NCBI GenBank assembly: GCA_039934955.1
Contig: JBDTLB010000023.1
Coordinates: 1 to 64,000, forward strand
Direction: 5' to 3'
Source of the DNA: Devosia_A sp039934955
GTDB taxonomy: Bacteria; Pseudomonadota; Alphaproteobacteria; Rhizobiales; Devosiaceae
Length of the DNA stretch: 64,000 nucleotides
Made by a program: the position numbers and the translations under genes
The notes under the pieces: model-generated
Told to the model about the DNA's origin: nothing
Seen by the model: the letters and a program-made list of their open reading frames with translations, nothing else
The model's database searches: none
In this document: positions 41,850 to 50,658 of the stretch, in pieces
Layout of the letters: every line of letters starts with the position of its first letter
Numbering within the stretch: position 1 is the stretch's first letter

Positions 41850-42752
41850 TCAGCGCTCCTTCGCCTTGTTGAGGTATTTTATATAGATGTTGGTGATGCA
41901 CAGCACCATGATCAGAATGATGTACGCCATGGCCGAGGATGGTCCGGTACGCCACTGCTGAAATGCCATTTTATAGAGCCGCGACGAGATCAGCTCTGCG
42001 GCTGGTTGACCGGTCATCACGAAGGCGACATCAAAGGTTTTGAAAGCTTCCATCGTGCGGAAAATGATCGCGATCATGAGAATTGGCGCGACCAATGGCA
42101 GGGTGATGCGGAGGAAGCTGTAAAGCTTGCCGGCGCGGTCGATCGAGGCGGCCTCATAGAGGTGCTTGGGCACAGCCGAGAGACCGGCAAGTGAAAGCAG
42201 CATCACGAATGGCGACCACATCCAGATGTCGGTGATTGCGACCGCGTAGAGTGCCAGCTTGGGATCGGTGAGCCAGGCCACCTTACCGAGGCCGAGCGCA
42301 TAGTTGAGGATGCCCCAGGACGGATCGTAGATCAGCTTCCAGAACAGGCCCACCACCACCGGTGACAGCATCATCGGAAGCATCAGCAAAGTCGTCAGCA
42401 GTCCCTTGCCTGGAATTGGCCGATTAAGCAGGAGAGCCAGGCCAAAGCCGACGATGAACTGCCCGCCAACCGAAACGAGCACGTACCACAGGGTGGTCGA
42501 GAAGGTGCGCCAGATAATGGGATCGGCCAGGACATCGGCATAGTTCTTGAGACCGATCCAATTGATCGGGTCTCTAACGTTCGCCCGGAAATCGGTGAAC
42601 GAAAAATACAGCGAATACAGCAACGGGAACACGTTGAAGATGATCAGGAAAGCGACCGTTGGAATCACGAACAGATTCCGGATGGTTATATCGCTCCATC
42701 CCCGCGTTGCGGCACGCGACCCCGGATCTAGCTTCGTAACTAACTGAGTCAA
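41850..42752 (-). CDS. Carbohydrate ABC transporter permease, MalF/UgpA type
   Basis: The 300-residue protein has six predicted membrane helices and the EAA loop (LYEAASIDRAGKLYSFLRITLP). It pairs with the MalG-type permease. A strong hairpin separates it from the upstream binding-protein gene. Confidence 0.9.
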   Translation of the reverse strand: MTQLVTKLDPGSRAATRGWSDITIRNLFVIPTVAFLIIFNVFPLLYSLYFSFTDFRANVRDPINWIGLKNYADVLADPIIWRTFSTTLWYVLVSVGGQFIVGFGLALLLNRPIPGKGLLTTLLMLPMMLSPVVVGLFWKLIYDPSWGILNYALGLGKVAWLTDPKLALYAVAITDIWMWSPFVMLLSLAGLSAVPKHLYEAASIDRAGKLYSFLRITLPLVAPILMIAIIFRTMEAFKTFDVAFVMTGQPAAELISSRLYKMAFQQWRTGPSSAMAYIILIMVLCITNIYIKYLNKAKER

Positions 42753-42776
42753 GACTTCGTCCCCCGGCTGGAATTT

Positions 42777-42800
42777 CCCGGGGAGGTGAGCCTCCCCGGG
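42777..42800 (-). promoter_or_regulatory. Intercistronic hairpin between binding-protein and permease genes
   Basis: A perfect 10-bp stem (42777-42786 with 42791-42800, CCCGGGGAGG and its complement) closes on a 4-nt loop. It has the same position in the operon as the hairpin at 29489-29516 and probably has the same stoichiometric role. Confidence 0.7.
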
Positions 42801-42819
42801 GGTACGATTTGCGGCTTAC

Positions 42820-44133
42820 TTATTTGGCGTCGAGGCCGGCGCCCTGGAGCGTCGTGACCCACTGGGCCGCCAGCGCGTCGAGCGTTTCTTTCGCAGTGCC
42901 CTGGTCGTTCACAACATAGCCGTAGAAGCTGTCGGCGGCGGCCGAGAGCATTTCGCCATACTGCGGCAGAGCCCAGAAGTCCTTCACCTTGAACATCGTC
43001 TGGTAGAAGGCTTCATTGTACGGCGTTGCAGTGCGGAACTCTTTGCTCTCAAGGAGCGTGGCGTCGCACGAATAGCCGCCGAGCGCGGCCCAGCGCTTCT
43101 GCGTTTCGGGCTTGGCGAACCAGGTGAGGAACTTCATCGCCTCTTCCTTGTTCTTGCTGTAGCTGATGACCGAGATACCCTGGCCACCAAGCGCGGCGAA
43201 ATCATCGCCATTCGGGCCCTTCGGATTGGCGAAGAATCCCATATCCTTGGCATGCGGGTTGGTCGCCTCGTTGATCAGCGAGGGGAAGAACGCAAAGAAG
43301 TTCATCCCCATTGCCGCCTGGCCCTGCGCCATCGCGGTGTTGACTTCAGCGAAGAACGCGTCGCCCCAGCCCGGCGGGTTGTACGAGAAGAGCTTCTTGT
43401 AGTCCTCAAGCGCCTTGATCGACTTTTCCGAGTTCAGTTCGCCGGTGACCTTGTAGGTCGGGTAGTCGCCGAACGAGCCGCCATAGGCGAACACGGAATT
43501 CTCGACGCCCATCACGATCCCGTCGCCGGAATTCTGGGAGTAGATCGCTGCGCCGTAGAGGTTCTTGTCCGGACGGGTAAAAAACTCGGCGATATCGAGC
43601 AGCTGCTGCCAGGTCGTCGGAACGGCGAGGTCGTAGCCGTACTTTGCCTTGAAGTTGGTCATCTCGGTGGGATTTTCGAACAGGTCCTTGCGGTAGGCCC
43701 AACCGAGAGCATCGCCCTCGAGCGGAACCGCCCAATAATGGCCCGAACCACCCGGATATTCCGAGTAATACTTCATGGTCGCGGGGGCCATGGAATGGGT
43801 CAGGTCGTGCTCTTTGACGAAGTCGGTCAATTCCACGTAGTGCCCGCCGGTCGAACCAGCACCCAGGAACTGGCTATCGCCGACGACGAGATCATACGCC
43901 GAGCCCTGAGCATTGAGCTCGGTGAACAGCTTGGTCTGGAAGTCCGGCCACGGAACCGTCTCGACCTTGATGGCCACGCCGGTTTCCTTTTGGTATTCGT
44001 TACCGAGTTCCTGCAGGTAATTTGACGGATCCCATTCTGCCCAGAGAATGGTCAGTTCAGTCGCGAGCACAGATGTGCTCGAAACCAGCAAGAATCCGAT
44101 GCCGGCTAGAATGCCCTTCGTATGCATGCGCAT
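42820..44133 (-). CDS. Carbohydrate ABC transporter substrate-binding protein
   Basis: The 437-residue exported protein has a Sec signal peptide (about 1-25, ending SVLATE) and a family 1 extracellular solute-binding fold. I chose the ATG at 44133, with GGGAGGA five bases before it; a longer frame upstream is non-coding. It captures a sugar or polyol for the two permeases and two ATPases that follow. The ligand is unknown. Confidence 0.88.
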   Translation of the reverse strand: MRMHTKGILAGIGFLLVSSTSVLATELTILWAEWDPSNYLQELGNEYQKETGVAIKVETVPWPDFQTKLFTELNAQGSAYDLVVGDSQFLGAGSTGGHYVELTDFVKEHDLTHSMAPATMKYYSEYPGGSGHYWAVPLEGDALGWAYRKDLFENPTEMTNFKAKYGYDLAVPTTWQQLLDIAEFFTRPDKNLYGAAIYSQNSGDGIVMGVENSVFAYGGSFGDYPTYKVTGELNSEKSIKALEDYKKLFSYNPPGWGDAFFAEVNTAMAQGQAAMGMNFFAFFPSLINEATNPHAKDMGFFANPKGPNGDDFAALGGQGISVISYSKNKEEAMKFLTWFAKPETQKRWAALGGYSCDATLLESKEFRTATPYNEAFYQTMFKVKDFWALPQYGEMLSAAADSFYGYVVNDQGTAKETLDALAAQWVTTLQGAGLDAK

Positions 44134-44206
44134 ATTGGTCCTCCCTTTCGCGCCTATTATCTCTTCGTCGACCCGGCAATTGCTTGCCGGCCCAGCGCCC
44201 CCTCCT

Positions 44207-44218
44207 TGAAGCGCTTCA
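44207..44218. promoter_or_regulatory. LacI-type operator palindrome upstream of the ABC operon
   Basis: TGAAGCGCTTCA is a perfect 12-bp palindrome with the central CG typical of LacI-family operators. It lies about 75 bp before the binding-protein start. A further TGAAGCG half-site follows. No LacI-family gene is present in the window, so the cognate regulator would act in trans. Confidence 0.55.
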
Positions 44219-44365
44219 CATGAAGCGGTCGCCGGTTTCCCGGTCGTGCCCGACACCCATGCGAGTTCGTCAAAATTCGGTTCCGCGACACGCGCCAAGT
44301 CCTGGCACGGTCCGGCTTCAGTCCTCCTACATCCGGCCGGTCGCCCGGCTGACCATCCCCCAGCG

Positions 44366-45067
44366 TCAGCCCGAAATAGCTGTCGCTCTGCGCCGTTGCG
44401 TGGTACGCGGTTTGCCCGCTTGTCCCGCGCGAAGCGGCGCATCTGAATTTTCAGTCTCGAGCAACGCTGCATGGACCAGCGACTTTGCCGCCCACCGCGC
44501 TACGTCCTGCATCTCCTTGGCGCCGAGACCCCACAAATCCTTCAGCACAATCAGCACTTCCAGACCGTAGGTCAATGAAAGTGCCTTCGCCAGACGCAAG
44601 AACCGCTTCTCGCCAAGCTGACCGCGCAACGGCTCAATCGCCTTTTGCAACAGCTCGACGCGGTGGCCCCGCTTGAACGTCGGCTCCTCGCCGAGCGCCC
44701 CGGCACGATCAAGCGCCCATTGCTCGAGCGAAAGTTTCAGCGCCGCCTTGAACGTCGATTCAAACTCGATGATGCGTGGTATCGACGAGCGAAGCAGATC
44801 GTCCACCCGCTCCTCGGCGTCGTCTGAGGCGCTGTCCCAGCGCAGGATCGGGCCGAGCGCTTCATCGACGACCGACTGCACCAGTGCCGACTGGCTCGGG
44901 AACACCCGATAGGCCGTAGCGCGCGATACACCAGCCGCTTCCGCGGCGCTGCTCACCGACGGTGTTTCGCCCTTCTGCATGAGGTCAATGGCGGTGTTCA
45001 GCATGAGTTGACGGGTGCGTGCCCGCGCTCCCTTTACCTCGCCAGTGTCCCCAAATGATACGCCCAT
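44366..45067 (-). CDS. TetR-family transcriptional regulator
   Basis: The 233-residue protein has an N-terminal TetR helix-turn-helix (SVSSAAEAAGVSRATAYRVF, about 38-57) and a helical ligand domain. I chose the ATG at 45067; a longer frame would run over the palindrome at 45072-45086. It lies between the leftward ABC operon and the rightward Tm-1-like operon, and could control either or both. The C-terminal end is basic. Confidence 0.85.
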   Translation of the reverse strand: MGVSFGDTGEVKGARARTRQLMLNTAIDLMQKGETPSVSSAAEAAGVSRATAYRVFPSQSALVQSVVDEALGPILRWDSASDDAEERVDDLLRSSIPRIIEFESTFKAALKLSLEQWALDRAGALGEEPTFKRGHRVELLQKAIEPLRGQLGEKRFLRLAKALSLTYGLEVLIVLKDLWGLGAKEMQDVARWAAKSLVHAALLETENSDAPLRAGQAGKPRTTQRRRATAISG

Positions 45068-45071
45068 ACCA

Positions 45072-45086
45072 ATATGATACGCATAT
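45072..45086. promoter_or_regulatory. Probable TetR operator
   Basis: ATATG-ATACG-CATAT is an inverted repeat with 5-bp arms, 5 bp upstream of the TetR start and about 105 bp upstream of the divergent Tm-1-like gene. The position suits autoregulation and control of the divergent operon. The arms are short. Confidence 0.5.
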
Positions 45087-45189
45087 CTCAAAATTCTTTG
45101 CAATGGCATAAAGCCTTCGCCTATAAGCGAGCCCGGACAGAGATTTTGGACCGCTGTGGCGGATACCGAAACATGCCGGAGGAAGGCGC

Positions 45190-46374
45190 ATGGGGCGCAT
45201 TTACGTCGTTGGCACAGCCGACACGAAAGGCGACGAACTCGCCTTTCTCGCGGAGCGTATTCGCGCAGGCGGAGCCAACGCCGTTGTCGTCGACGTCGGC
45301 ATCCGCGCGCCGACGATCACACCGGATATTTCCGCCGCCACCATCGCGGCATTCGGTGTCGCCGGATTGCTGCAGGGCAACGACCGGGGCATCGCCGTTG
45401 CCGGCATGGCGGCTGCGTTCGCCGACTTCATCATCACCCGCGACGACGTCGTCGGTATCATCGGGATCGGCGGCGGCGGCGGCACCTCGATCGTGACTGC
45501 AGGCATGCGACGCCTGCCGATCGGCATTCCAAAACTCATGGTTTCAACGCTCGCCTCGGGCGACACCTCTGGCTATGTCGACGTCTCCGACGTCGTCATG
45601 GTGCCGGCGATCACCGACCTCGCCGGGCTCAACCGTATCAGCCGGGTGGTGCTCTCGCAGGCTGCCGCGGCGGTTGTAGCAATGAGCACGACGCCCGCGG
45701 CTATCGCCGGTGACAAGCCCGCGGTTGGCCTGACGATGTTTGGCGTCACGACCGTTGCCGTAACGCAGATCGCCGAACGATTGGGCGACGTGGCCGAGCC
45801 ACTGGTGTTCCACGCCACCGGGACGGGCGGCCGCACCATGGAGGCACTGATTGAAAGCGGCCTGCTCTCCGGTGCGCTCGACATCTCCACCACGGAGGTT
45901 TGCGATCTGCTGTTTGGCGGCGTTCTGCCTGCGCTGCCCTCGCGCTTCGACAGCATCGCCCGCCGGAAGATCGCCTATGTGGGCTCGCTCGGCGCCTGCG
46001 ACATGATCAATTTCTGGGCGCCCGAAACCATACCGCCGAAATATGCATCGCGGCTGTTCTACAAGCACAACAGCAACGTCACACTGATGCGCACCACCGC
46101 CGAGGAAAGTCGCGCCGTCGGAGAGTGGATCGGCCGCAAGCTTGATGCCTGCGATGGTCCGGTGCGGTTCCTTATCCCGGAGAAGGGCGTTTCGGCTCTG
46201 GACATCGAGGGCGGCCCCTTTTGGGATCCGCAGGCTGATGCCGCGCTGTTTTCCGGCATCGAACAATCGGCACGCTGGACCGGCAATCGCCGGCTTATCA
46301 GAGTGCCGTTCCATATTAATGACCCGGCCTTCGCCGATGCCGCTGTCGCGGCCTTTAGGGAGATTTGGATCTAA
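45190..46374 (+). CDS. Tm-1-like ATP-binding domain protein (UPF0261)
   Basis: The 394-residue protein matches the UPF0261/Tm-1-like family, with an N-terminal YVVGTADTKGDE stretch, glycine-rich GIGGGGGTS and a second Rossmann-like half with YVGSLGACDMINFWAPETIP. In tomato the homologous N-terminal domain of Tm-1 binds ATP and blocks tobamovirus replication. The bacterial function is unknown, with metabolic roles suspected. The ATG follows GGAGGAAGG. The next gene, 3 bp downstream, encodes the counterpart of the Tm-1 C-terminal barrel. Confidence 0.9.
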   Translation: MGRIYVVGTADTKGDELAFLAERIRAGGANAVVVDVGIRAPTITPDISAATIAAFGVAGLLQGNDRGIAVAGMAAAFADFIITRDDVVGIIGIGGGGGTSIVTAGMRRLPIGIPKLMVSTLASGDTSGYVDVSDVVMVPAITDLAGLNRISRVVLSQAAAAVVAMSTTPAAIAGDKPAVGLTMFGVTTVAVTQIAERLGDVAEPLVFHATGTGGRTMEALIESGLLSGALDISTTEVCDLLFGGVLPALPSRFDSIARRKIAYVGSLGACDMINFWAPETIPPKYASRLFYKHNSNVTLMRTTAEESRAVGEWIGRKLDACDGPVRFLIPEKGVSALDIEGGPFWDPQADAALFSGIEQSARWTGNRRLIRVPFHINDPAFADAAVAAFREIWI

Positions 46375-46377
46375 GCC

Positions 46378-47220
46378 ATGGCAGCAATCCCAAGAGCCGA
46401 TATTCTAAGCAAATTACGCAAGATGGTGGCCGCCGGCCAACCGATCATCGGCGGCGGCGCCGGCACCGGCCTGTCGGCAAAATCCGAAGAGGCCGGAGGG
46501 ATCGACCTCATCATCATCTACAATTCCGGTCGCTATCGCATGGCTGGACGCGGCTCGGCCGCCGGGCTACTCGCCTATGGCAATGCCAACGACGTCGTCA
46601 AGGACATGGCGTATGAGGTATTACCGGTCGTCAAGCAAACGCCGGTGCTCGCCGGCGTCAACGGCACGGACCCGTTCGTGCTGATGCCGCAGTTCCTCGC
46701 CGAGCTCAAGGCGATGGGCTTTTCGGGCGTCCAGAACTTTCCGACCATCGGACTCTTCGACGGCATGATGCGCCAGAGTTTCGAGGAGACCGGCATGGGG
46801 TTCGGCCTCGAGGTCGACATGATCGCCGCCGCCCACGCCCTCGATTTGCTGACGACGCCCTATGTGTTCAACGTCGACGAGGCGGCCGCTATGGCCAAGG
46901 CCGGCGCCGACATCATCGTCGCCCATATGGGAGTGACCACGGGTGGCGCCATCGGCGCCAAGGCCGCCAAGTCGCTTGAGCAATGCGCCGACGAGATCGC
47001 CGCAATATCCGCCAGCGCAAGAGCGGTACGCGATGACATCATCATCCTTTGCCACGGCGGCCCCATCGCTATGCCGGCGGAGGCAAAGTTCATCCTCGAA
47101 CGGGTCAAGACCTGCCACGGCTTTTACGGCGCGAGCTCGATGGAGCGCCTGCCCGTCGAAGTGGCGATCCGCGCCCAGGTCGAAACCTTCAAGGGACTGA
47201 CGACAGGAGACCGAGCATGA
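46378..47220 (+). CDS. Phosphoenolpyruvate hydrolase-like TIM-barrel protein
   Basis: The 280-residue protein belongs to the family formerly called TIM-barrel signal transduction protein (PEP hydrolase-like, isocitrate-lyase superfamily). GGGAGTGLSAKSEEAGG, GVNGTDPF, GVQNFPTIGLFDG and GFYGASSMERLPVE are recognisable. It probably acts on a small phosphorylated or 2-oxo acid. It corresponds to the C-terminal domain of plant Tm-1. It is co-transcribed with the ATP-binding protein and overlaps the cupin gene by 4 bp. Confidence 0.87.
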   Translation: MAAIPRADILSKLRKMVAAGQPIIGGGAGTGLSAKSEEAGGIDLIIIYNSGRYRMAGRGSAAGLLAYGNANDVVKDMAYEVLPVVKQTPVLAGVNGTDPFVLMPQFLAELKAMGFSGVQNFPTIGLFDGMMRQSFEETGMGFGLEVDMIAAAHALDLLTTPYVFNVDEAAAMAKAGADIIVAHMGVTTGGAIGAKAAKSLEQCADEIAAISASARAVRDDIIILCHGGPIAMPAEAKFILERVKTCHGFYGASSMERLPVEVAIRAQVETFKGLTTGDRA

Positions 47221-47630
47221 CCAAAGAGAACAATTTCGTCCGCCCGATGGACGTCAATGCCTTCGGGTTCGACTGGGGCAGGCTGTCTTTGACGGTCGGC
47301 CCGGAGGTGAACGGCGCCAAGAAATTCTCCGGTGGCGTTGTCGATCTGCCGTCGGGACAGGGCCATACGCGCCACAACCACCCGGGTGCCGAAGAGATCA
47401 TCTTCGTCATCTCGGGCGACGGCGAACAGATGGTCGAGGATCCGGACGGCAACCCGATCACCGTCAAGGTCGGCGCAGGAACCACGGTGTTTGTCCCTGA
47501 GGGCCGGTTTCACTCGACGCTCAACACCGGCAGCGGCCCGATGCAATTGTTCGTCGTTTACTCCCCCGCAGGCCCGGAGCTGGCGCTGCGCGACTTGCCC
47601 GATTTCCGCATCCTGCCAAAAGGGCAATGA
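47217..47630 (+). CDS. Cupin-domain protein
   Basis: The 137-residue single-domain cupin has the first metal motif in GHTRHNHPGAEEIIFV and the second in PEGRFHSTLNTG. The ATG overlaps the previous stop (ATGA). Small cupins in such operons act as sugar or acid isomerases, lyases or binding proteins. No specific function can be assigned. Confidence 0.85.
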   Translation: MTKENNFVRPMDVNAFGFDWGRLSLTVGPEVNGAKKFSGGVVDLPSGQGHTRHNHPGAEEIIFVISGDGEQMVEDPDGNPITVKVGAGTTVFVPEGRFHSTLNTGSGPMQLFVVYSPAGPELALRDLPDFRILPKGQ

Positions 47631-47950
47631 TCAGGCCCGCTGCCTGAGCGCAGCCGGAGCATGATCTGGACGCGCGATCGACGCCGACCTGCGCGCCCAT
47701 CTTTGGTGGTCATGACCACTGGGGAAGCCGAAGGTGAAGACCGTCTCACTCGCAGGTATTGCAGTTGAACAGACATTTTTGTTGAGGGGCAAAGGCCGCC
47801 CTCCAACCTGTCCAATTGATTGCGTGACTGCAACACTTCAGGCACCTCTGCCTTAACCTTGCCCTCAATTCACTGCGCCTCCGCCGCAATTCAGGCAGCC
47901 TTCGTCCGCATCGTCCGTTGCAACGTCGTGTGTGGATTTGGGAGACAGCA
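47631..47950. other. Intergenic region without recognised gene
   Basis: This 320-bp stretch separates the cupin gene from the DUF1800 gene. The only structure I see is a short inverted repeat, CAGGC/GCCTG, about 10-25 bp after the cupin stop. The promoter of the DUF1800 gene is expected here, but I see no clear -35/-10 pair. Base composition drops somewhat toward the end. Confidence 0.5.
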
Positions 47951-49429
47951 ATGGCTGGTGCGGTGCCGGACGGTTTCATAGCTTTGCAGCGCTTCGGGCT
48001 CGGTGCCCGACCAGGCGATCTCGATGCGGTCAAGTCCGATCCGCGTGGCGCCGTGCTGGCCGAGATCGACCCCGCAATCGTGATGCTGGACGATCCGAGT
48101 CTGCCGGACACAGAGCGCGCACTCCAAACCATCCGCACCATCCAGATGGACCGCAAGGCCAACAAGGCTGCAGCCGAACCTGCGCCCGAGGCACCATCCT
48201 CCGAAGACTCGCCGATGGCCGACAGCGGCGATGCCGGTCCCGCTATGTCGGATGTCGATCCCGGCAACAAAGGGAAGGGCAAGAAGAAAAAACAGCGCCA
48301 AGCCAATTCCGAGGACCCGATGAAGCCGGGCAATCCGATTGCGCAGGAACTGGCGGCGCGTCTCGTTCACGCAGCTGACATGCAAATCGGCTTTGCCGAG
48401 CGCTGGGCGATGTTCTGGACCAACCACTTCGCCATAGAAGCTGATTCCAATCAGCTGGTGCGTTGGGCTGCCGGCGCGTATGACCGCGAGGCGATCCGTC
48501 CGCACGTATTCGGTCGGTTCGAGAACATCCTGTTTGCCGCAACCCAGCATCCGGCGATGCTGCGCTACCTCAACAACGCCACCTCCATTGGCCCCGATTC
48601 CAAGCAGGGCAAAAAGAATGGCAGAGGCCTCAATGAGAACCATGCCCGCGAGCTGATGGAACTCCACACCATCGGCGTCGACGCCGGCTATACACAAGCC
48701 GACGTGACCAGCTTCGCCAAGGTGTTGACGGGCTGGACCTTCGGCCAGAATCCCGATCAGCCCAAGCGCTTCGCGAAGTTTTTCTTCAATCCCAACACCC
48801 ATGAACCCGGTAGCGAGACCATCCTCGGCCGCCATTACGACCAACGGGATGTTGAGCAGGGGAACGCCGTGCTGATGATGTTGGCCAGCCATCCGGCGAC
48901 CGCTACCCACATCTCCACCAAGCTCGTCCACGCCTTTGTCGCCGATACGCCGCCGCCGGAACTGGTTGCTGCGCTGGCCAAAACCTTTACCGAGACTGAC
49001 GGCGACCTTGGCGAAGTGGCGAAGGCCCTCGTCAAGGCCGATGCCTCCTGGACCGCACCGATGCAGAAAGTCCGGCTACCGCAGGAGTATCTGCTGGCAG
49101 CCAGTCGCGCGCTGAGTGTCACGCCCAAACCACCGCAATTGGTCAAGGCCCTCGCTACCCTGGGCCAGCCGCTGTTCAATCCCCCCTCGCCCGAGGGTTT
49201 CCATGATGACGCCGCGACCTGGCTCGCGCCTGACGCCATGACCAATCGCCTCGACATCGCGCAAAATTTTGCGCAGCAGGCGGACTCCAGTGCCGACGCA
49301 CGCGACGTTGCCGAGGCCGTGCTGAGCGACGCGCAATCGCCGCAGACCCGCGAGGCCATCGCCCGCGCCGAAGGCCCCGTGCAGGGCCTGACCATCTTGT
49401 TGATGAGCCCCGAATTCCAGAGGAGATGA
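47951..49429 (+). CDS. DUF1800 domain-containing protein
   Basis: The 492-residue protein begins LQRFGLGARPGDL and contains the DUF1800 hallmarks (NHFAI, NENHARELMELHTIGVDAGYTQADV, HYDQRDVEQGNAVLMMLASHPATATHISTKL in separate blocks). A charged insertion rich in Lys, Gly and Asp lies about residues 60-125. Function is unknown, but the family is nearly always followed by DUF1501 and is suspected to be exported or envelope-associated. The ATG at 47951 follows GGGAG. It overlaps the next gene's alternative start. Confidence 0.87.
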   Translation: MAGAVPDGFIALQRFGLGARPGDLDAVKSDPRGAVLAEIDPAIVMLDDPSLPDTERALQTIRTIQMDRKANKAAAEPAPEAPSSEDSPMADSGDAGPAMSDVDPGNKGKGKKKKQRQANSEDPMKPGNPIAQELAARLVHAADMQIGFAERWAMFWTNHFAIEADSNQLVRWAAGAYDREAIRPHVFGRFENILFAATQHPAMLRYLNNATSIGPDSKQGKKNGRGLNENHARELMELHTIGVDAGYTQADVTSFAKVLTGWTFGQNPDQPKRFAKFFFNPNTHEPGSETILGRHYDQRDVEQGNAVLMMLASHPATATHISTKLVHAFVADTPPPELVAALAKTFTETDGDLGEVAKALVKADASWTAPMQKVRLPQEYLLAASRALSVTPKPPQLVKALATLGQPLFNPPSPEGFHDDAATWLAPDAMTNRLDIAQNFAQQADSSADARDVAEAVLSDAQSPQTREAIARAEGPVQGLTILLMSPEFQRR

Positions 49430-49431
49430 CG

Positions 49432-50658
49432 ATGGCTTCCCGTGTCACCGACGCCATGCTGTGCCCATCCCGCCGCGTCTTCCTCGCCGGAGCCGGTGCC
49501 TTCGTTGCGTGGGCCAGCGTGCCTCGGGCGAGTTACGCCGCACAGGGCCGGGACCCGCGCTTCGTCGCGGTCATCCTGCGCGGCGCCATGGACGGCCTCG
49601 CTCTTGTGCCGCCCATCGGCGATCCCGACTTCCCGGCGCTGCGCGGCGATCTCGCCATCGGCACGGGCAGCTATGGCAACACGCTGCCTCTCGACGGCTT
49701 CTTCGCGCTGAACGACGCCATGCCAGTGCTGCACCAGCATTACCTCAAGGGCGATGCTTTGATTGTTCACGCCGTGGCGACCAGCTATCGCGACCGCTCG
49801 CATTTCGACGGCCAGGACGTGCTCGAATCCGGCGAAGCCGGTCCACGGATGAGCAAGACCGGCTGGCTTAACCGAGCCGCTTCCGCGATACCGGCAGGCG
49901 ACAAGGTGGCGCCTGTCTCAGGCCTCGCCGCCATGCCCACCGTGCCGCTGATCTTGCGCGGTGACGCCCCGACACTGACCTGGACGCCGCCTGAGCTTAA
50001 GACGGCCAGCGCCGATACCGCTACACGGCTGATCGATCTCTACTCGGCTGTCGACCCAGAATTTGCCAAGGTCTTGAGCGCCGGACTCGATACCGACCAA
50101 CTCGCCGGCGCGATGGATCCGATGAAGACCGCGGGCGGGATCGCCGCGTCGTTCAAGTCGCTGGCGTCGGGCGCCGCAAAGCTCCTCGTCGACAAGGGCG
50201 GACCGCGCCTCGCAGCGCTGAGCTATGACGGCTGGGACACGCACACCAATGAAGGCGCCGGCGACGGCCGCCTCGCCGGCCTGCTCACCGCGCTCGATGG
50301 GGCGCTCGATGCGCTGGCGACCACGATGGCCCCGGTGTGGGAGGACACGGTCATCGTCGTGATGACGGAGTTCGGCCGCACCGCCCGCATCAACGGCAAT
50401 GAGGGCACCGACCACGGCACCGCCACGACGGCGTTGCTGATGGGCGGAGCGGTTAAGGGTGGGCGAGTCCTCGCCGATTGGCCGGGTCTGAAGTCGAACC
50501 AATTGTTCGAGGATCGGGACCTGTTCCCCTCGCTCGATCTGCGCGGTGTGTTGAAGGGCGCCCTCCGCGACCATCTCGGCATCGACGAACGCGACCTGTC
50601 GGCAAACGTCTTCCCGGACTCGATCGGGATCAAGCCGATCGACGGACTGATTGCCTAG
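49432..50658 (+). CDS. DUF1501 domain-containing protein, probably Tat-exported
   Basis: The 408-residue protein has an N-terminal SRRVFLAGAGAFVAWA leader resembling a Tat signal, ending near ASYAAQ. The DUF1501 domain, distantly related to alkaline phosphatase/sulfatase folds, includes SYDGWDTHTNEG and VVMTEFGRTARING. I prefer the ATG at 49432 because GAGGAG lies six bases before it; the ATG at 49426 touches that site. It forms a pair with DUF1800. Function unknown. Confidence 0.86.
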   Translation: MASRVTDAMLCPSRRVFLAGAGAFVAWASVPRASYAAQGRDPRFVAVILRGAMDGLALVPPIGDPDFPALRGDLAIGTGSYGNTLPLDGFFALNDAMPVLHQHYLKGDALIVHAVATSYRDRSHFDGQDVLESGEAGPRMSKTGWLNRAASAIPAGDKVAPVSGLAAMPTVPLILRGDAPTLTWTPPELKTASADTATRLIDLYSAVDPEFAKVLSAGLDTDQLAGAMDPMKTAGGIAASFKSLASGAAKLLVDKGGPRLAALSYDGWDTHTNEGAGDGRLAGLLTALDGALDALATTMAPVWEDTVIVVMTEFGRTARINGNEGTDHGTATTALLMGGAVKGGRVLADWPGLKSNQLFEDRDLFPSLDLRGVLKGALRDHLGIDERDLSANVFPDSIGIKPIDGLIA

